This document shows positions 25,273 through 33,851 of a stretch of DNA of 64,000 nt, piece by piece; within the stretch, counting starts at the first letter, position 1, and every line of letters begins with the position of its first letter. A program made the translations under genes and the position numbers. The notes beneath the pieces were generated by a model. The model was not told the DNA's origin. It was given only the letters and a program-made list of their open reading frames with translations, and searched no databases. The stretch lies in assembly GCA_963765375.1 (NCBI GenBank), contig CAVXVZ010000010.1, forward strand, positions 248,001 to 312,000. Reading direction: 5' to 3'. The stretch is from Roseiarcus sp963765375. GTDB lineage: Bacteria; Pseudomonadota; Alphaproteobacteria; Rhizobiales; Beijerinckiaceae.

Positions 25273-26388
25273 ATGCTGTGGTTCGTCCTGGCGGGAATGG
25301 CCGCTCTCGCGGTCCTCGCCGCGCTTTGGCCGCTGCTTCGCAGCCCGTCGGGCGCGAAAGGGGACGCCGCTGCGAACGAAGCGGCGTTCTACCGGGCGCA
25401 GCTCGAGGAAATCCGGCGCGACGTCGAACGCGGCTTATTGCCGCAAGGTGAGGCCGAGAGCGCCCGCGCAGAGGCGGCGCGACGCCTCATCGCCGCCGCG
25501 CCCCTGCCGGCTCCGGCTCCGGCGCCGCAGCCGGCGGCCCCGCGCAACCGGCTGGCTGCGGCCGCGCTGATCGCCGTCGGGCTGCCGGCGATCGCCTTTC
25601 CGCTTTATGCGTTCCTCGGCCAGCCCCGGATGCCCGACGAGCCGCTGGCGAGCCGAGCGAATGCCCCGCATACCAATGGCGAGATCGAGGCCGCGGTCGC
25701 CGCGGTCGAGGCGCGGCTGATCGCCAAGCCCGACGACGGCAAGGGCTGGGCGGTGATCGCGCCGGTCTACATGCGCCTCGAGCGCTATGGCGAGGCCGCG
25801 CGCGCCTATGCCGAGGCGCTCCGCCTCGAGGGCGAGGACCCGTTGCGCCGCGCCGGTTATGGAGAGGCTCTGGTCGCCGCGGCCGGCGGCGTGGTTACCG
25901 ACGAGGCGCGCCAGGCGTTCGACCGGGCGTTGGCCGAACAGCCCGGTCAGCCGCAGGCGCGCTTCTATCTCGCGCTCGGCGCCGAGCAGGACGGCAAGAA
26001 GGCCGAGGCGATCCACGCCTACCAGCAGATTCTCGCCGATTCGCCGGCCGATGCGCCGTGGCGGAGCGTGGTGAGCGCGCGCCTCGCCGCGCTTACGGGA
26101 GAGCCTGCTCCGGCCGAATCTGGCGCGGGGCCGGCCTCCGCCGCCATTCCCGAAGCCCAGCGGCCAATGATCGAGGGCATGGTGAACCGGCTCGCCACGC
26201 GCCTCGCCAGCAACGGAGGCAGCGTCGACGAATGGTCGCGCCTTATTCGCGCCTATGCGGTGCTGCATGAAGCCGACAAGGCCAAGGCGGCGCTCGCCGA
26301 CGCCCGCAAGGCGCTCGCGCCCGATCCGAACGCGGTCGCGAGCCTCCACGCGCTCGCGCACGACCTTGGTCTCGGAGACGCCAATTGA
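25273..26388 (+). CDS. ccmI: Cytochrome c maturation protein CcmI (CycH)
   Basis: A 371-residue chaperone for apocytochrome c, first gene of the ccm operon. The N-terminal part has two membrane helices (LWFVLAGMAALAVLAALWPL at 2-21, and about 95-115) flanking a cytoplasmic segment with AAFYRAQLEEIRRDVERG and PQGEAESARAEAARRLI, which is diagnostic. The periplasmic C-terminal half carries TPR-like repeats (VYMRLERYGEAARAYAEALR, GAEQDGKKAEAIHAYQQIL). It binds the C terminus of apocytochrome c for delivery to CcmFH. Confidence 0.92.
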   Translation: MLWFVLAGMAALAVLAALWPLLRSPSGAKGDAAANEAAFYRAQLEEIRRDVERGLLPQGEAESARAEAARRLIAAAPLPAPAPAPQPAAPRNRLAAAALIAVGLPAIAFPLYAFLGQPRMPDEPLASRANAPHTNGEIEAAVAAVEARLIAKPDDGKGWAVIAPVYMRLERYGEAARAYAEALRLEGEDPLRRAGYGEALVAAAGGVVTDEARQAFDRALAEQPGQPQARFYLALGAEQDGKKAEAIHAYQQILADSPADAPWRSVVSARLAALTGEPAPAESGAGPASAAIPEAQRPMIEGMVNRLATRLASNGGSVDEWSRLIRAYAVLHEADKAKAALADARKALAPDPNAVASLHALAHDLGLGDAN

Positions 26389-26837
26389 CCCGCCGCGGCC
26401 GCCGCCTAGCGCTGATCGCCGCCGCGCTCGCCGTCGTCGGCGCGGCGGCGGGCCTGGCGCTCTATGCGCTGAGCGACAACATCGTCTTCTTCTACAGCCC
26501 GTCCGAGGTCGCCCAGAAAGCGCTGAGACCGGGCGCACGGCTGCGCGTCGGCGGGCTGGTGAAGTCCGGAACGGTCGTGAAGTCGGCGGACGAAACGGTC
26601 GCGTTCGTGGTCACCGACGGGGCCAACGATCTCAAGGTTTCCTATTCCGGCCTCCTGCCGGACCTGTTCCGCGAGGGTCAGGGCGTGGTCGCCGAGGGCG
26701 TGCTCGGGGCGTCAAATGAGATGCGGGCCGATACTATTCTCGCCAAGCACGACGAGCGCTACATGCCGCGCGAAGTCGTCGAAGCGCTGAAGAAAGAGGG
26801 CCGCTGGCAGGAAGGGGAGGACGTCGCCAAGCCATGA
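26385..26837 (+). CDS. ccmE: Cytochrome c maturation heme chaperone CcmE (CycJ)
   Basis: A 150-residue membrane-anchored periplasmic heme chaperone. One N-terminal helix (about 8-28), then an OB-fold (FFYSPSEVAQKALRPGARLR, VGGLVKSGTVVK, VSYSGLLPDLFREGQGVVAE), and the heme-binding motif H-x3-Y: His122 in AKHDERYMP covalently holds heme. It starts at TTG 26385, overlapping the ccmI stop (TTGA), and its own stop overlaps the ccmF start (ATGA), so the operon is translationally coupled. Confidence 0.95.
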   Translation: MTRRGRRLALIAAALAVVGAAAGLALYALSDNIVFFYSPSEVAQKALRPGARLRVGGLVKSGTVVKSADETVAFVVTDGANDLKVSYSGLLPDLFREGQGVVAEGVLGASNEMRADTILAKHDERYMPREVVEALKKEGRWQEGEDVAKP

Positions 26838-28816
26838 TCGTCGAGATCGGCCATTTCGCCCTCGTCCTCGCGCTCGCCGCGGCGCTCACCCAGACCGTCG
26901 TGCCGTTCTGGGGCGCGCGCGTCGGCGACGGCGGCCTGATGGGGGTTGGGCGCAGCGCGGCGCTGACCCAATTGGCGCTGATCGCGATCGCCTTCGCGGC
27001 GCTCGTCGATGCCCATCTGACCTCGGATTTCTCGGTTCTCAACGTCGCCGAGAATTCGCACAGCGCGGTGCCGGCGATCTACAAGATCTCCGGCGTCTGG
27101 GGGAACCACGAAGGCTCGATGCTGCTGTGGGTCTTGATTCTCGCGGTGTTCGGCGCGCTCGTCGCCCTGTTTGGCCGCGCGCTCCCAATGAAGCTGCGCG
27201 CCGACGCGCTCGCCGTCCAGGGCCTGATCAGCGTCGCCTTCCTCGCCTTCATTCTCCTGACCTCGAACCCGTTCGAGCGGCTGACGCCCGCGCCGTTCGA
27301 GGGACGCGATCTCAATCCCATTCTCCAGGACCCGGGCCTCGCGATCCATCCGCCGCTGCTCTATCTCGGCTATGTCGGCTTCTCGATCGTCTATTCCTTC
27401 GCCGCTGCGGCGCTGATCGAGGGCCGCATCGATGCCGCCTGGGCGCGTTTCGTCAGGCCATTTACCCTCGTCGCCTGGAGCTTTCTCACGCTAGGCATCG
27501 CCGCGGGTTCGTTCTGGGCCTATTACACGCTCGGCTGGGGCGGCTTCTGGTTCTGGGACCCAGTTGAGAACGCCTCCCTCATGCCGTGGCTCGCCGGCAC
27601 CGCCTTCGTCCATTCGGTGGCGGTGATGGAGAAGCGCGACGCGCTCAAGGTGTGGACGATCTTTCTCGCCATCCTCGCCTTCTCCTTTTCGCTGCTCGGC
27701 ACTTTTCTCGTGCGCTCGGGCGTATTGACCTCGGTGCACGCGTTCGCCAGTGATCCGCGCCGCGGCGTCTTCATCCTGGTGATTCTGGCGCTGTTCATTT
27801 TCGGCTCGTTCGCGTTGTTCGCCTGGCGCGCCCCGATGCTCAAACAAGGCGGCCTGTTCGCGCCGATCTCGCGCGAAGGCGCGCTCATCGTCAACAATCT
27901 CCTCTTGACGACGTCGTGCGCGACCGTGCTGTTCGGCACCCTCTACCCGCTGGCGCTCGAGCAATTGACCGGCGAGAAGATCACCGTCGGCGCGCCCTTC
28001 TTCAACCTGACATGCGGCGCGCTGCTATTGACCGCCTGCTTCGTAGCCCCCTTCGGGTTCTCGCTCGCCTGGAAGCGCGGCGATCTCCTGGCGGTCGCCG
28101 AGCGGCTCACCCTCGCCCTGGTCGGCGGCGCGGCGACCGCGATCCTCGGCGCGGCGTGGCTTGGCGGCCGGTCGATCTTCGCCGCGCTCGCGATGGGGCT
28201 TGCGATTTTCGTGATTCTCGGCGCGTTGATCGAAGTCGTCGTGCGCGCGCGGCGGCCGGGCCTAGCGCCTGCCGTTGCATTGAGGCGCGCCCTCGGGCTG
28301 CCGTTGTCGTTCTACGGCGCGGCGCTGGCCCATGTCGGAGTGGGCGTGACGCTGCTCGGTTTGGCCGGGCTCGGCTTCGGCGCCGAGACGATCGCGACCC
28401 TGCACAAAGGGGTCCCCGAACGGGTCGGGCCCTATTCGATCACCCTCGATTGGGTCGAGGAGCGGGTCGGCCCGAACTACAAGGAAGCGGCGACGGCGAT
28501 GACCGTGCGCTCCGGCGACGCCGTCGTCGCCGAGATCGCGCCGGCGCGCCGCCAATTCGCCGCCCGGCAGATGACCACGACCCAAGCGGGCCTGGCGACG
28601 CTGAATTTCGGTCAGGTCTATGTCGCGATCGCCGACCCGACGCCCGACGGCGCCGTGCCCGCCCGTCTCTACTGGAAACCTCTGGTGACGCTGATCTGGC
28701 TCGGCGCCGCCGCCATGGCGCTCGGCGGCGCCCTGTCGCTCGCCGACCGGCGCCTCCGTTTCGGCGCCGCCGCGCGGGCGAAGGCCAGCAGTTCGCTCGC
28801 GCAGCCCGCGCAATGA
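26834..28816 (+). CDS. ccmF: Heme lyase subunit CcmF (CycK)
   Basis: A 660-residue polytopic membrane protein of the cytochrome c heme lyase. It carries WGNHEGSMLLWVLIL and the tryptophan-rich WWD-type signature LGWGGFWFWDPVENASLMPW (about residues 235-255) that binds heme in the HemeC/CcmF/CcsA family, with many hydrophobic helices and the late domain TLHKGVPERVGPYSI. Full length for the family (about 650). Its stop overlaps the ccmH start. Confidence 0.95.
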   Translation: MIVEIGHFALVLALAAALTQTVVPFWGARVGDGGLMGVGRSAALTQLALIAIAFAALVDAHLTSDFSVLNVAENSHSAVPAIYKISGVWGNHEGSMLLWVLILAVFGALVALFGRALPMKLRADALAVQGLISVAFLAFILLTSNPFERLTPAPFEGRDLNPILQDPGLAIHPPLLYLGYVGFSIVYSFAAAALIEGRIDAAWARFVRPFTLVAWSFLTLGIAAGSFWAYYTLGWGGFWFWDPVENASLMPWLAGTAFVHSVAVMEKRDALKVWTIFLAILAFSFSLLGTFLVRSGVLTSVHAFASDPRRGVFILVILALFIFGSFALFAWRAPMLKQGGLFAPISREGALIVNNLLLTTSCATVLFGTLYPLALEQLTGEKITVGAPFFNLTCGALLLTACFVAPFGFSLAWKRGDLLAVAERLTLALVGGAATAILGAAWLGGRSIFAALAMGLAIFVILGALIEVVVRARRPGLAPAVALRRALGLPLSFYGAALAHVGVGVTLLGLAGLGFGAETIATLHKGVPERVGPYSITLDWVEERVGPNYKEAATAMTVRSGDAVVAEIAPARRQFAARQMTTTQAGLATLNFGQVYVAIADPTPDGAVPARLYWKPLVTLIWLGAAAMALGGALSLADRRLRFGAAARAKASSSLAQPAQ

Positions 28817-29286
28817 TCATGCGTTTCGCTCACTTCGCGCTTTTTGTGACGCTCATGCTTGGCTCGGCTTCGGCGCTGGCCGTCCAGCCGGACGAGGTGA
28901 TGAAGGACCCGGCGCTCGAAGCCCGCGCGCGCACGCTATCCGAGGAATTGCGTTGCCTGGTCTGCCAGAACCAGTCGATCGACGATTCCGACGCCCCATT
29001 GGCGCGGGATATCCGCATCCTCATTCGCCGACGGATCGCCAGCGGTGAAAGCAACGACGCGGTGCGGGCGTATCTCGTCTCGCGTTACGGCGACTTCATT
29101 CTCCTCGAGCCACCGTTCAAGCCCGAGACCATGCTCCTGTGGCTGAGCCCGGCGTTGGTCCTCGGCGCCGGCCTTGCCGCCGCTCTTTTCGCCCGCCGCC
29201 GCGCACCCCGGTCGACGCCGGCGCTCAGCGCCGAAGAAGAAGCGCGGCTTGCAGCGCTGACGAGCGGGGACGCTGCCGGCAGTTGA
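28813..29286 (+). CDS. ccmH: Cytochrome c maturation protein CcmH (CycL)
   Basis: A 157-residue membrane-anchored thiol protein that reduces the apocytochrome c CxxC before heme attachment. Signal segment FALFVTLMLGSASALA, the redox motif C48-L-V-C51 in SEELRCLVCQNQSIDDSDA, and AYLVSRYGDFILLEPPF followed by a C-terminal helix (LLWLSPALVLGAGLAAALF). The start at 28813 overlaps the ccmF stop; an alternative ATG lies 6 bases on. It is the last gene of the operon. Confidence 0.95.
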   Translation: MIMRFAHFALFVTLMLGSASALAVQPDEVMKDPALEARARTLSEELRCLVCQNQSIDDSDAPLARDIRILIRRRIASGESNDAVRAYLVSRYGDFILLEPPFKPETMLLWLSPALVLGAGLAAALFARRRAPRSTPALSAEEEARLAALTSGDAAGS

Positions 29287-29786
29287 TGCGAGGAATGGCT
29301 CCGCTCTCCCTAGAGGCCTTGGCGCGCAATTCCGGCAGGTGTTGGCGCATTCAATTATTCGTGTTTGTCCGTCGCTATATTGTATAAATTTGAGTTGCGC
29401 GGCCCGGACGCCAGGTCGGCCTCGGCCCGGAGTACTCGTCTCAGGTTGCAATGATATCCGGGCCGAATGATCACAAGTTAGCCATGATGGACCTACCGAG
29501 CCCAAGCCTCGCCGCTTGTTGGCGAATTCATTGGCGGTCGGGTCAATTTTCAGGGCGCGTCGCAATGGCGCTTTGATCTTCGCTGCAACCGCGAAGGCGA
29601 AGCACTGCCTCAGCTTTTCCGCAGGCAAGATGTAGTAGCTCCCCGCGCGTTAACCATATGCACTTGTAAACGGACGTAGAATAGAAGCAAATACTGGAAA
29701 GGACTTGATTGTTCCTACGCGCTCCTTTAATTAAACTCTGTTAACGATTGCGTGCTGCCGCAGTCTTGTCGATCAGGGGGTCTCCA
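29287..29786. other. Intergenic region, AT-richer toward its right end
   Basis: About 500 bases after ccmH. I see no gene with a ribosome binding site and no strong hairpin. Short AT-rich patches (near 29350-29395 and 29650-29745) are probable promoter territory for the exported protein that follows. Confidence 0.4.
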
Positions 29787-30347
29787 ATGAATAAACTTGT
29801 GTTCGCAGGTGCGATGGCGGCCGTGGGAGCGTTCGCTGGCGCGCTCCCGGCGAGCGCCTCGGTGTTCGATCTGTCGTTTGCGGGCACGGGAATTTCCGGC
29901 CTGCTCGTTCTCTCGCTCGGCAGCGGTCCATCGCCCTATACGGTCACCGGGGTTGATGCCGGATCCTATGTCGACATCGGCGGTACGACCTATATTATCA
30001 CCGGACTGGCGACCTACGCCGGCGATGACCAGAAGGCCTATTTTCCCACCTCAAGTTCAACCGGGTATGTCGATTTTCCTGGCATCTCAGTCTCCTTCGG
30101 AAGCGGCGACGCCTTGAATCTCTTTGGCTTCAACCCGACCAGTTACGGCGCGTTGCTGCAGAGTCAGAACGCGAGCGGCAACCCCTTCTCCGGCCCCTAT
30201 TACGCGGTCACGGTTACGGATGCTCCTCCCGGCGATCCTCCGGCCGTTCCGGAACTATCGACCTGGGCGATGCTGGGACTTGGGTTTGCCGGCCTTGCTT
30301 TCGTCGCCACGGGCAGACGCAAGACCCCGATCGCCGCGCTCGGCTGA
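29787..30347 (+). CDS. Exported protein with PEP-CTERM-like C-terminal sorting signal
   Basis: A 186-residue protein with a signal peptide (MNKLVFAGAMAAVGAFAG, cleavage near PASA/SVFD) and a Gly/Ser/Thr/Tyr-rich middle typical of secreted beta-proteins. The C terminus PELSTWAMLGLGFAGL followed by a short helix and TGRRK is a PEP-CTERM-type tripartite signal (Pro-Glu motif with Trp, hydrophobic helix, basic tail), here with Leu where the second Pro usually is. Such proteins are processed by exosortase, which is not encoded in this window. A hairpin terminator follows. Confidence 0.75.
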   Translation: MNKLVFAGAMAAVGAFAGALPASASVFDLSFAGTGISGLLVLSLGSGPSPYTVTGVDAGSYVDIGGTTYIITGLATYAGDDQKAYFPTSSSTGYVDFPGISVSFGSGDALNLFGFNPTSYGALLQSQNASGNPFSGPYYAVTVTDAPPGDPPAVPELSTWAMLGLGFAGLAFVATGRRKTPIAALG

Positions 30348-30379
30348 TCGGCGTCCTCACATATTGTTCTCGAACTCGG

Positions 30380-30401
30380 AAAGCCGCCGCAAGGCGGCTT
30401 T
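30380..30401 (+). terminator. Terminator-like hairpin after PEP-CTERM-like gene
   Basis: AAAGCCGCC (30380-30388), loop GCAA, GGCGGCTTT (30393-30401): a perfect 9-bp stem with a stable tetraloop. It is symmetric and can act on either strand. It lies 33 bases after the stop. Confidence 0.7.
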
Positions 30402-30573
30402 GCCGTCGGCCAGACGATCACCACGCAGACGATCGGGGACTGTCATCCGCGCAGCGAAAGCGTTGCGACCGTGTCGCGCCCGCGCGATCCGAATGTCGAG
30501 GGGCCAGGCGGATTCTTCTTTGGCGCTCCGGACGCGCCGGGCGTTCTGACCTTTGTCGCCCTGCGACCCAAAC

Positions 30574-30747
30574 CTATCGCTTCAGTTTCTCGCCCTGCGC
30601 CATGTAGGGTGCGCCCGGCGCGGTCAGGATTTGCGCGCGCTGACGCCTCAAGGATGCCTGCGTGCCCACCTTGAACCCTTGGCGCGCGGCAAAGTGAGAC
30701 ACGAGTTCCCGCGACACCCGGAGAAACTTGAATGAAAAATCTGTCGC
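30574..30747 (-). pseudogene. Possible 3' remnant of an unidentified gene
   Basis: On the minus strand an open stretch reads FSFKFLRVSRELVSHFAA, then RQGFKVGTQASLRRQRAQ, then LTAPGAPYMAQGEKLKR and a stop at 30574. The amino-acid pattern looks protein-like, but upstream there is no start codon with a ribosome binding site and the reading degrades. I do not recognise the family. It may be the tail of a lost gene or chance. The wider 30402-30832 gap holds nothing else I can support. Confidence 0.25.
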
Positions 30748-30832
30748 CGGTCGTCGATTCGAACCGGTCCGGTAACGGAGCCGCCATCCCAAGCGAAGCA
30801 ACGAGGTCCGGAGGTGGGACTCGGGGTGAGCG

Positions 30833-31123
30833 TTGGTCTTGTTCGCGCTTCTCAATCGACTATTTCATGGACCGGCATGGCTGACGTTCCTCATCATGGG
30901 GATGGCGGCGGCCGGGCTCGCGTTGTGCTCCTTCAATCTGCTGTTTCTGTTTCAGGCCAACTACCATTTGTTATTCACCTATGGCGCGATGGCCGCGTTC
31001 GACGGAGGCCTTCTGCAGTTCGTCGAACTGACCGCCTGGGGCTATCTCGCGCTCGCGTGCTACGTCGTTGTTGAGGGCTGCCTTGACGGCCTCTTAACCC
31101 GGATCCGCCACGCGCGGCTGTGA
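30833..31123 (+). CDS. Small membrane protein, unknown function
   Basis: A 96-residue protein with two or three membrane helices (about 15-40, 45-62 and 68-85; WLTFLIMGMAAAGLALCSF, FVELTAWGYLALACYVVVE). The only available start in frame is TTG 30833, as a stop codon lies two codons upstream; GGGGTGAG just upstream is a weak ribosome binding site. The strong hydrophobic periodicity argues for a real protein. No family recognised. Confidence 0.5.
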   Translation: MVLFALLNRLFHGPAWLTFLIMGMAAAGLALCSFNLLFLFQANYHLLFTYGAMAAFDGGLLQFVELTAWGYLALACYVVVEGCLDGLLTRIRHARL

Positions 31124-31288
31124 CGCCGGCTTGCCGACCTGGCCCGGCGGGACCGGCGACAGCGCCTCCACCGGCCGTCCGCGCGCTTTCACCCGCCGCC
31201 CAGCACCACCTTCATCGTCAGATTGGTCTCCCCCGCGTAGCGGCGCGCCCAGGCCGCCTGACGCGTTCGACGCAATAAAACCAAGGAA

Positions 31289-31328
31289 ATCCAAGCAATT
31301 CTATTTGGTTTTGCTTGGATCTATTTGG
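31289..31328. repeat. AT-rich inverted and direct repeat cluster
   Basis: ATCCAAGCAA (31289-31298) and TTGCTTGGAT (31311-31320) form a perfect 10-bp inverted repeat. The 9-mer TCTATTTGG occurs twice, ending at 31308 and 31328. The cluster is much more AT-rich than the flanks. It lies in the 31124-31394 gap, otherwise empty, downstream of the septation protein A gene on the minus strand, so it might be a terminator or a recombination scar. Confidence 0.5.
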
Positions 31329-31394
31329 ACGGATTTATCGCAATGGTCGTATTCGCGCCGCGCGCTCGTTCGGTTTGGCTCCAGGGGGACCACT

Positions 31395-31991
31395 CTAGAG
31401 ATCGGCGCCCGCCTCCTCGTCCTTCGTCTCATAGCGCATGATGATCGGCGCCTGGGCGAGAGCGAACAGGAGGGTGATCGGCAGGAAGCCGAAGGTCTTG
31501 AACTTGACCCAGACGTCGGTCGTCTGGGTGCGCCAGATGATCTCGTTGAGAATCGCGAGCGCAATGAAGAAAAAGGCCCACCGCCAGGTGAGCTTGCGCC
31601 ACCCCTCGTCGGTGATGTGCAAAGCTCCGTCGAACAGGATTTTCAGCAGCGGCCGCTTGAGCCAGAGGCCGGCGAAAAGCGCCGCGCCGAACAGGAGATA
31701 AAGCGCCGTCGGCTTGATCTTGATCAGCGTCTCGTCATGAAAGATGAGGGTGAGCGAGCCAAAGATGACGACGATCACCGCTGTCACCAGCGGCATCACC
31801 GGGATGCGCTTCAGCATCGCATAGGACACGCCGAGCGTCACAAACACGCACCCCATCAGAACGGCGGTCGCCGCGAAAATGCCGAGCCGCGAGTACGCGG
31901 CGAAGAAAAGCACCAGCGGCCCGAGCTCGAGCGCGAACTTGAGCATCGGATTGAGCGCCTTGCGCGGCGGCTGCGCGGCGGTTTCGGTCAT
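31395..31991 (-). CDS. yciB: Septation protein A / YciB-family inner membrane protein
   Basis: A 198-residue protein with about five membrane helices. Marks of the family: KFALELGPLVLFFAAYSRLG, GSLTLIFHDETLIKIKPTAL (the conserved FHD..FIK.KPT region), YLLFGAALFAGLWLKRPLLK and ITDEGWRKLTWRWAFFFIAL. It is involved in envelope and septum function; older annotations call it ispZ. It lies 24 bases after ftsY on the same strand, a conserved arrangement in Rhizobiales. Confidence 0.92.
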   Translation of the reverse strand: MTETAAQPPRKALNPMLKFALELGPLVLFFAAYSRLGIFAATAVLMGCVFVTLGVSYAMLKRIPVMPLVTAVIVVIFGSLTLIFHDETLIKIKPTALYLLFGAALFAGLWLKRPLLKILFDGALHITDEGWRKLTWRWAFFFIALAILNEIIWRTQTTDVWVKFKTFGFLPITLLFALAQAPIIMRYETKDEEAGADL

Positions 31992-32015
31992 CGCGTCCTC
32001 GTCATTTAAGCGCCG

Positions 32016-33074
32016 TCACGCCTCCGCTCGCTCGACCCCGGCGATCGCCTCGGCGAAGTCGCGGGCGGCAAAGGGTTCGAGATCGTCGACGCCCTCGCCG
32101 ACGCCGATGAAGTGCACCGGAAGCGCGAATTTGTCGGCGATCGCCACCAGGATGCCTCCGCGCGCGGTGCCGTCGAGCTTGGTCATCACAAGGCCGGTGA
32201 CGCCCGCCGTGCGGCCAAAGATCTCGACCTGGCTTAGAGCGTTCTGCCCGACCGTGGCGTCAAGAACGAGCAGCACGGCGTGCGGCGCCTGAGCGTCGAG
32301 CTTCCTCATCACCCGGATGATCTTTTCGAGCTCGCTCATGAGTTCCGCGCGATTCTGCAATCGCCCCGCGGTATCCATCAGCACAACGTCGACGCCAAGC
32401 TCGCGGGCTTTGGTCAGCGCGTCGAAGGCGAGCCCTGCCGCATCGGCGCCCTGCTCGCGCTCGACGAAGGCGGAGAACGTGCGCCGCGCCCAGATGCGCA
32501 ATTGTTCGATCGCCGCCGCGCGGAAGGTGTCGCCCGCAGCGAGCAAGACCGTCCTCCCCTCGGCCGTGAGCTTGGCCGCGAGCTTGCCGATCGTCGTCGT
32601 CTTGCCCGAGCCGTTGACGCCGACGACGAGGATCACGAACGGCCGCTTGCTGGCGTCGATGAGAAGCGGGTGGGCGACCGCAGCCAGGGAGCGCTCGATC
32701 TCGGCCGCAAGGACGCGCTTCACCTCCTCCGGATCGATCCCGCGCTCGTAGCGACCGCGCGCGACCGCCTCGCGTATGCGAGAAGCCGCGGCAAGGCCGA
32801 GGTCGGCCTGGATCAGGACATCCTCGAGATCGTCGAGCAAATCGGCGTCGAGCCTCCGCTTGGCGAATATGTCGGCGACGCCCCGCGCGATGGCCGTTGA
32901 CGAGCGCGAGAGGCCCAAGCGGAGGCGCTGAAGCCAGGTTTGCCTCGGCTCCGGGACGCTTGGAGCGGCGGCAGGCGACAACGTTTCGACCGCCGGCGAT
33001 GCCGTCGCCTCGTCGCCGCCGAACCAGCGGCGCAAGCGGTCCGGCTTCTCTTTCTTCTCGTCGTCCTCGTCCAA
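32016..33074 (-). CDS. ftsY: Signal recognition particle receptor FtsY
   Basis: A 352-residue SRP GTPase that docks ribosome-SRP complexes at the membrane. An N-terminal acidic/basic tail is followed by the NG domain: FVILVVGVNGSGKTTTIGKL (P loop), LLAAGDTFRAAAIEQL (DTFRAAA), DVVLMDTAGRLQNRAELM (G3), LVMTKLDGTARGG (TKLD) and FIGVGEGVDDLEPF. The start is TTG 33074: a stop codon lies four codons upstream in frame and no ATG is available; GAGG is 9 bases before it. Confidence 0.95.
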   Translation of the reverse strand: MDEDDEKKEKPDRLRRWFGGDEATASPAVETLSPAAAPSVPEPRQTWLQRLRLGLSRSSTAIARGVADIFAKRRLDADLLDDLEDVLIQADLGLAAASRIREAVARGRYERGIDPEEVKRVLAAEIERSLAAVAHPLLIDASKRPFVILVVGVNGSGKTTTIGKLAAKLTAEGRTVLLAAGDTFRAAAIEQLRIWARRTFSAFVEREQGADAAGLAFDALTKARELGVDVVLMDTAGRLQNRAELMSELEKIIRVMRKLDAQAPHAVLLVLDATVGQNALSQVEIFGRTAGVTGLVMTKLDGTARGGILVAIADKFALPVHFIGVGEGVDDLEPFAARDFAEAIAGVERAEA

Positions 33075-33137
33075 CTTGAGAAAACCTCATCGCGCCGCCC
33101 TATGCGCGGGCGGCCAGGTTGGCATACCACTCAACCC

Positions 33138-33851
33138 ATGACGCCGGAAGAAACAAGAGCGCGGCTGCTCTATCGTGACGGACTGATGCTGGTCCTCGAC
33201 AAGCCGGCGGGCGTCGCCGTCCACCGCGGCCCGAAAGGCGGGTCAAGCCTCGAGGACGATTTCGGCGCGCTCAGGTTCGGATTGCCGCGCAACCCGGCCC
33301 TCGCCCATCGGCTCGACCGCGAGACGGCGGGCTGCCTCATTCTCGGCCGCCATCACAAAGCGTTAGAGAGGTTGGGGCTCCTGTTCAAGCAAGGAAAGAT
33401 CGCCAAGACCTATTGGGCGATCGTCGCCGGCGGTCCGGAGGCAGCGGAGGGAACGATCGATCTGCCGCTCGGCCGCCTCGACGACAAGCGAGGGTGGTGG
33501 ATGAAGGTCGACCCTACGGGACAGCCGGCTCGGACCCTCTGGCGGGTCAAGGGCCGCGGCCAATGGCGCGGCGCGCCGATCGCCTGGCTCGAGCTCGAGC
33601 CGAAGACCGGACGCACCCATCAATTGCGGGTCCATTGCGCTTCGCAGGGCTGGCCGATCCTCGGCGACGCGATCTATGGCGCACCCGCCGAACGATCCCT
33701 GCAACTGCTCGCGCGCAAGGTCGTCGTGCCGCTCACGAAGTCGACGCCGCCGATCGAGGTCGAGGCGCCCGCGCCGCCGCACATGTTGGAGACACTCGCG
33801 GCGTGCGGACTTACAAAATTGGAATTGCTTGCCGGGTCGTCAATGGCGTGA
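33138..33851 (+). CDS. RluA-family pseudouridine synthase
   Basis: A 237-residue enzyme that isomerises uridine in rRNA or tRNA. Catalytic Asp60 sits in ALAHRLDRETAGCLILG; LVLDKPAGVAVHRGPKG, KTYWAIVAGGPE and ELEPKTGRTHQLRVH are the other family motifs. There is no S4 domain, so it is nearer the RluA/TruC group than RluC/D. Its exact target base cannot be told. It is divergent from ftsY. Confidence 0.9.
   Translation: MTPEETRARLLYRDGLMLVLDKPAGVAVHRGPKGGSSLEDDFGALRFGLPRNPALAHRLDRETAGCLILGRHHKALERLGLLFKQGKIAKTYWAIVAGGPEAAEGTIDLPLGRLDDKRGWWMKVDPTGQPARTLWRVKGRGQWRGAPIAWLELEPKTGRTHQLRVHCASQGWPILGDAIYGAPAERSLQLLARKVVVPLTKSTPPIEVEAPAPPHMLETLAACGLTKLELLAGSSMA

Noticed and set aside
30735..30790. A possible tRNA (GTCGATTCGAACC resembles a T loop)
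   Set aside because: No acceptor stem, anticodon arm or D arm can be folded around it.
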